The position numbers and the translations under genes are program-made. 33,742 nt of DNA, taken from positions 1 through 33,742 of the forward strand of contig NZ_VTZN01000040.1 of NCBI RefSeq assembly GCF_008370645.1, read 5' to 3'. How positions within the stretch are numbered: the first letter of the stretch is position 1; each line of letters opens with the position of its first letter. This stretch comes from Mycobacterium simiae. Its GTDB lineage: Bacteria > Actinomycetota > Actinomycetes > Mycobacteriales > Mycobacteriaceae. The notes under the pieces were generated by a model that did not search any database, had not been told where the DNA came from, and saw only the letters and a program-made list of their open reading frames with translations. Shown piece after piece: positions 29,718-33,742 of the stretch.

Positions 29718-30546
29718 GGGGTTGGGCACCCGCCGCGCCCTATTGTGGTCTATCACGGACACATTGGTGGTGGTGTATGCGTTGCTGCCGGTGCTGTGGA
29801 TCTTTAGCCTGTCACTCAAGCCGACGTCAACGGTTAAGGACGGCAAGCTGATTCCCTCGACGGTGACATTGGAAAATTACCGCGGCATCTTCCGGGGCGA
29901 TTTCTTCAGCTCGGCGTTGATCAATTCCATCGGAATCGGATTGACCACCACTGTGATCGCGGTGGTGCTCGGTGCGATGGCCGCCTATGCCGTTGCCCGG
30001 CTGGACTTTCCGGGAAAGCAGGTGCTGATTGGTGTCACTCTGTTGATCACCATGTTTCCGGCCATCTCGCTGGTGACGCCGTTGTTCAACATCGAACGCG
30101 CGGTCGGCTTGTTCGACACCTGGCCCGGATTGATCCTGCCGTACATCGCTTTTGCGCTGCCGCTTGCCATCTACACGCTAGCGGCCTTCTTCCGAGAGAT
30201 CCCATGGGATTTGGAGAAGGCAGCCAAAATGGACGGCGCGTCGCCGGGTCAGGCCTTCCGCAAGGTGATTGCGCCGCTGGCAGCTCCGGGCCTGGTGACG
30301 GCGGCGATATTGGTGTTCATCTTTGCGTGGAACGACCTACTGCTGGCATTGTCACTGACCGCTACCAAGGCGGCGATCACTGCGCCGGTGGCAATTGCCA
30401 ACTTCACCGGCAGTTCCCAATTCGAGGAGCCGACCGGATCCATTGCGGCTGGCGCGATCGTGATCACGGTTCCGATCATGGTCTTTGTCCTTGTCTTCCA
30501 ACGACGGATTGTCGCCGGGTTGACCTCTGGCGCTGTGAAGGGTTAG
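29707..30546 (+). CDS. sugB: SugB, trehalose ABC importer permease
   Basis: A 279-residue MalG-type permease, second half of the trehalose channel. The coupling loop is [20 protein letters not shown], then [12 protein letters not shown] 29707 is preferred among three in-frame starts (29695, 29701, 29707) because GGTGG at 29694-29698 lies eight bases ahead of it. The start overlaps the end of sugA by 11 bases, implying translational coupling. The N-terminal residues GVEGLGTRR are extra relative to the M. tuberculosis protein. Confidence 0.93.
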
Positions 30547-30550
30547 CGCA

Positions 30551-31720
30551 ATGGCCGAGATTGTGCTCGAGCACGTCAACAAGAGTTACCCCGACGGAGC
30601 GATAGCGGTCAAAGACCTCAACATCACCATCGCCGATGGGGAATTCCTAATCCTGGTAGGACCTTCCGGCTGCGGTAAGACCACGACACTGAACATGATT
30701 GCCGGACTTGAGGATATCTCGTCGGGTGAGCTGCGCATCGATGGTGAGCGAGTCAACGAGAAGGCGCCCAAGGACCGCGATATCGCCATGGTGTTTCAGT
30801 CCTACGCCCTGTACCCGCATATGACGGTGCGGCAGAATATCGCGTTCCCGTTGACCCTGGCCAAAATGAGGAAGGCCGACATCGCGCAGAAGGTCTCTGA
30901 GACCGCCAAGATCCTTGATCTGACCCAGCTTTTGGATCGCAAGCCTGTGCAATTGTCGGGTGGACAGCGACAGCGGGTCGCGATGGGTCGGGCGATCGTA
31001 CGGCGTCCCAAGGCCTTCCTGATGGACGAGCCGTTGTCCAACCTGGACGCCAAACTGCGGGTACAGATGCGCGGCGAGATTGCCCGGCTGCAGCAGCGAC
31101 TGGGCGCCACCACCGTCTATGTCACCCATGACCAAACCGAGGCCATGACGCTGGGCGATCGGGTGGTAGTCATGTCCGGCGGAGTCGCACAGCAGATCGG
31201 CACCCCCACGCAGCTTTACGAGCGCCCGGCCAATCTGTTCGTCGCCGGCTTCATCGGTTCGCCGGCAATGAATTTCTTCCCGGCGAGGCTCACCCCGCTC
31301 GGGCTGACCCTGCCCTTCGGTGAAGTGACACTCGCACCGCAAGCGCACGAAATGATCGCCGGGCACCCTAAACCTGACAACATCATCGTCGGGATACGCC
31401 CGGAGCGTATCCAGGATGCTGCCCTGATCGACGGCTACCAGCGCATCAATGCACTGAACTTCGAGGCCAGCGTCGAATTGGTGGAATCGTTGGGGGCAGA
31501 CAAGTACGTATACTTCACCACCTCAGGTCCAGCCGTACACTCGGCTCAATTGGACGAGCTGGAAGCTCACGGCGAGATGCGCGAAAACCATTTCGTAGCA
31601 AGAGTTCCGGCTGAATCGAAGGCCGCTATCGGACAGCCAGTAGAATTGGCTTTCGACACCACCAGGCTGGCCGTTTTCGACGCCGACTCCGGCGTCAACC
31701 TGACCATCCCTGCGCAGTGA
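30551..31720 (+). CDS. sugC: SugC, trehalose ABC importer ATPase
   Basis: A 389-residue ATPase of the MalK/UgpC type that drives LpqY-SugAB. Walker A GPSGCGKTT is at residues 37-45, the Q-loop is in VFQSYALYPHM, the signature is LSGGQRQRVA, Walker B is AFLMDEPLSNLD, and the H-loop is in VTHDQTEAM. Residues about 240-389 are the MalK-type regulatory (TOBE/OB) domain, with IIVGIRPERIQ. The ATG is four bases after the sugB stop. No defect was seen, so the importer appears functional. Confidence 0.95.
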   Translation: MAEIVLEHVNKSYPDGAIAVKDLNITIADGEFLILVGPSGCGKTTTLNMIAGLEDISSGELRIDGERVNEKAPKDRDIAMVFQSYALYPHMTVRQNIAFPLTLAKMRKADIAQKVSETAKILDLTQLLDRKPVQLSGGQRQRVAMGRAIVRRPKAFLMDEPLSNLDAKLRVQMRGEIARLQQRLGATTVYVTHDQTEAMTLGDRVVVMSGGVAQQIGTPTQLYERPANLFVAGFIGSPAMNFFPARLTPLGLTLPFGEVTLAPQAHEMIAGHPKPDNIIVGIRPERIQDAALIDGYQRINALNFEASVELVESLGADKYVYFTTSGPAVHSAQLDELEAHGEMRENHFVARVPAESKAAIGQPVELAFDTTRLAVFDADSGVNLTIPAQ

Positions 31721-31836
31721 CCGCCCCGCCACTGTGATCAGCGTCCTGGGCGTCCAGCGTGCGAGTAGGGCGGGTCTGACGCGGACCGGCTGCCCGGTAT
31801 GCACACTCGATGCCATGAGCGCACGCCCGCAAACCC

Positions 31837-32937
31837 TCAGAGCCAGTTCCTGTTGCGGAAACTGACGTAAAGGAATAGGCAGACGATGACCATGCTGCCG
31901 ATCACCGTCGGGTAACCCCACTTCGAGTCCAATTCCGGCATGAAGTGGAAGTTCATGCCGTATATGCCGGCGATCATGGTAGGCACCGCGATGATACCGG
32001 CCCAAGCCGAAATCTTGCGCATGTCCATGTTCTGCTGCATACCGACACGGGCCAGCGCGGCCTGCACCAGGGAGTTGAGCATGTCGTCATAGCTGGCGAT
32101 CTGCTCTGCCGCCTCGGTCTGGTGGTCGGCGACGTCGCGCAGGTATCGCCGGACTTCTTTGGAAATCACGTCTTTGTTTTCGGTCTGTATCCGCTGAAAA
32201 GCGGCCGACAAGGGGTACACACACCGACGCAATTCCAAAATTTCGCGCTTGAGCAGATAGATCGGTTCGACGTCGATCTTGCGGCCAGGCGCGAACGCCA
32301 CTTCCTCGATGCTGTCGATGTCGGTTTCGATATGAGCAGTAACGGACAGGTAATGGTCGACGACGTCGTCGGCGATGGCGTGCATCACCGCGAATGGTCC
32401 CAGCCGTAGATGTTCGGGGTCGGCGTCCATCCGCTTGCGCACATCCGACAGCCCGCCATGTTCGCCATGCCTGACCGTGATCACGAAATCTTTGCCGACG
32501 AAGATCATGATCTCGCCGGTCTCGACGATTTCGCGGGCCAGCACCACCGATTCGTGCGGGACGTAGTTGACGGTTTTCAGGACAAAGAACAGCGTGTCGT
32601 CGTAGCGCTCCAGCTTGGGCCGTTGGTGGGCGTGCACAGCGTCCTCGACGACGAGTGGGTGCAGCCCGAAAACATCCGCCACATCCTGCATCCGTTGTTC
32701 CTCAGGCTCGTGCAGTCCGATCCACACGAACGCTTCCTGTCCCGCCAGCTGGAATTCACGAACCTCGCGCAACGCGTCGGCGTAGGCGTACTTGCCCGGC
32801 ATGCGCCGACCTTCCACATAAACGCCGCAATCGACCAACGACTGGGCCGGTCGGTTGGCAACCGGATGCACGTGTTGGTTGCGCGGTCGCGCGACTGTTC
32901 GCAGTGATTCGGGCAGCGCGTCAAATCCCGGGAACAT
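31837..32937 (-). CDS. corA: CorA-family magnesium/cobalt channel
   Basis: A 366-residue pentameric cation channel subunit. The long N-terminal domain is soluble and acidic (HLEDAVHAHQRPKLERYDDT-type CorA segment: VVEDAVHAHQRPKLERYDDT). Two C-terminal membrane helices flank the loop with the selectivity motif GMN at residues 327-329 (IYGMNFHFMPEL), and the tail ends in FRNRNWL. ATG 32937 is preferred over the upstream GTG/ATG codons at 33000 and 32982, since it starts the conserved MFPGFDALPE and gives the M. tuberculosis length. Convergent with sugC across 116 bases, in which no clear terminator was seen. Confidence 0.94.
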   Translation of the reverse strand: MFPGFDALPESLRTVARPRNQHVHPVANRPAQSLVDCGVYVEGRRMPGKYAYADALREVREFQLAGQEAFVWIGLHEPEEQRMQDVADVFGLHPLVVEDAVHAHQRPKLERYDDTLFFVLKTVNYVPHESVVLAREIVETGEIMIFVGKDFVITVRHGEHGGLSDVRKRMDADPEHLRLGPFAVMHAIADDVVDHYLSVTAHIETDIDSIEEVAFAPGRKIDVEPIYLLKREILELRRCVYPLSAAFQRIQTENKDVISKEVRRYLRDVADHQTEAAEQIASYDDMLNSLVQAALARVGMQQNMDMRKISAWAGIIAVPTMIAGIYGMNFHFMPELDSKWGYPTVIGSMVIVCLFLYVSFRNRNWL

Positions 32938-33116
32938 AGGAACCTCCGATCGCAGCGCGGGGCTGACCGGGCGGTGGTCCATGCTACGCCGTTTGACCAC
33001 GTCATCGCGCCAAGGCAGGTGTCGGCGCGGGTCTGGCTATTTTGCGTCGGTACCGGTGCGCTAGTTTCGACCCGAAACCCCAACCACGCAGACTTCTCCA
33101 TAAGGAGCACACCGAC

Positions 33117-33742
33117 GTGAGCGCAAGTCCCCTCAAGGTCGCCGTCACCGGAGCTGCCGGCCAGATTGGCTACAGCCTGTTGTTCCGCCTGGCCAGCGGC
33201 TCGCTGCTGGGCCCCGACCGGCCAATCGAGCTGCGGCTGCTCGAAATCGAACCGGCGCTCAAGGCGCTCGAGGGTGTGGTGATGGAACTCGATGATTGTG
33301 CGTTCCCGCTGCTGGCCGGCGTCCAAATCGGCGCAGACCCGAACAAGATCTTCGACGGCGTGAACCTGGCCCTACTCGTCGGGGCCCGCCCGCGTACCAA
33401 GGGCATGGAGCGCGGAGACCTGCTGGAAGCCAACGGCGCGATTTTCACTGCTCAGGGCAAGGCCCTCAACTCCGTGGCTGCCGCCGACGTCCGCGTCGGC
33501 GTGACCGGCAACCCAGCGAACACTAACGCGCTGATCGCGATGACCAACGCCCCCGACATCCCGCGGGAGCGATTCACTGCACTAACCCGCCTGGACCATA
33601 ACCGGGCCATCTCGCAGCTGGCTGCCAAAACCGGCGCCGCGGTCACCGACATCAAGAAGATGACGATCTGGGGCAACCACTCGGCCACCCAGTACCCCGA
33701 CGTGTTCCACGCCGAGGTCAGCGGCAAAAATGCGGCCGAGGC
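33117..33742 (+). CDS. mdh: Malate dehydrogenase, N-terminal part (3' end outside window)
   Basis: Oxidises malate to oxaloacetate with NAD in the citric acid cycle. The frame is open to the window end (208 complete codons of about 329). It starts at GTG 33117 with a good ribosome site, AAGGAG, at 33102-33107. The dinucleotide loop is [17 protein letters not shown], then [12 protein letters not shown], substrate arginines in [24 protein letters not shown], and the catalytic Asp and His in LTRLDHNR and [11 protein letters not shown]. This is the long-form, bacterial/cytosolic type. TAGTTT at 33062-33067 could be a -10 element. Divergent from corA. Confidence 0.95.
   Translation, partial: MSASPLKVAVTGAAGQIGYSLLFRLASGSLLGPDRPIELRLLEIEPALKALEGVVMELDDCAFPLLAGVQIGADPNKIFDGVNLALLVGARPRTKGMERGDLLEANGAIFTAQGKALNSVAAADVRVGVTGNPANTNALIAMTNAPDIPRERFTALTRLDHNRAISQLAAKTGAAVTDIKKMTIWGNHSATQYPDVFHAEVSGKNAAE

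Overview
This window is chromosomal DNA from a slow-growing Mycobacterium. Almost every gene matches, in order and strand, the Mycobacterium tuberculosis block that runs from about Rv1200 to Rv1240 (mdh). The proteins are highly similar to those orthologs but clearly not identical. Several genes I expect from the M. tuberculosis order are absent: Rv1203c, an intact fadD6, the PE14/Rv1215c segment, and Rv1225c to Rv1228. A decayed piece of fadD6 is still readable. This erosion suggests a species with a reduced gene set, such as the M. haemophilum/M. leprae branch. GC content, roughly 60-65% in the few lines I counted, looks too high for M. leprae itself. The species call is inference; the genus call is firm.

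Layout, left to right. (1) 1-2842: the 3' part of an MFS transporter, then divergent dapD and dapE (lysine/diaminopimelate pathway), with a perfect 22-bp inverted repeat between them. (2) 2839-8770: a large ATPase regulator lacking a visible DNA-binding domain, a LOG-family gene, the fadD6 remnant, then a tight run folP2-gpgS-DivIVA-like gene-tagA. gpgS starts the methylglucose lipopolysaccharide pathway. (3) 8936-11724: a DUF3117 small protein and the divergent pair glgM/glgC, which make alpha-maltose-1-phosphate and ADP-glucose for alpha-glucan. Their shared promoter region holds a tandem hairpin repeat and an operator-like palindrome. (4) 11962-15900: a TetR-controlled operon on the minus strand encoding a two-part ABC exporter and an isoprenylcysteine-methyltransferase-like membrane protein. 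It has a leaderless promoter covered by two operator palindromes.

(5) 16200-21209: a small secreted cysteine-containing protein with an apparent ACG start, an O-methyltransferase, then the envelope-stress block sigE-rseA-htrA-tatB. sigE is preceded by an ECF-type promoter and an MprA-like direct repeat. (6) 21218-26466, all minus strand: mrp, a lytic transglycosylase with a CRP-like site upstream, a DUF1003 protein, a CBS/MgtE-N protein and a proline-rich membrane protein. (7) 26882-31720: a GSP17M-like membrane protein followed by the overlapping lpqY-sugA-sugB-sugC trehalose importer. (8) 31837-33742: corA, then the 5' part of mdh.

Common themes are trehalose, glucan and methylglucose polysaccharide metabolism (gpgS, glgM, glgC, lpqY-sugABC), envelope stress and cell-wall turnover (sigE, rseA, htrA, the transglycosylase, dapD/dapE), and divalent cations (corA, the MgtE-N/CBS protein). 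I see no insertion sequence, prophage, CRISPR array, tRNA or rRNA. I do not see a convincing new multi-gene system. The most interesting items are regulatory: the dapD/dapE repeat, the glgM/glgC intergenic structures, the leaderless TetR promoter, the CRP-like site, and the ACG-start secreted protein.
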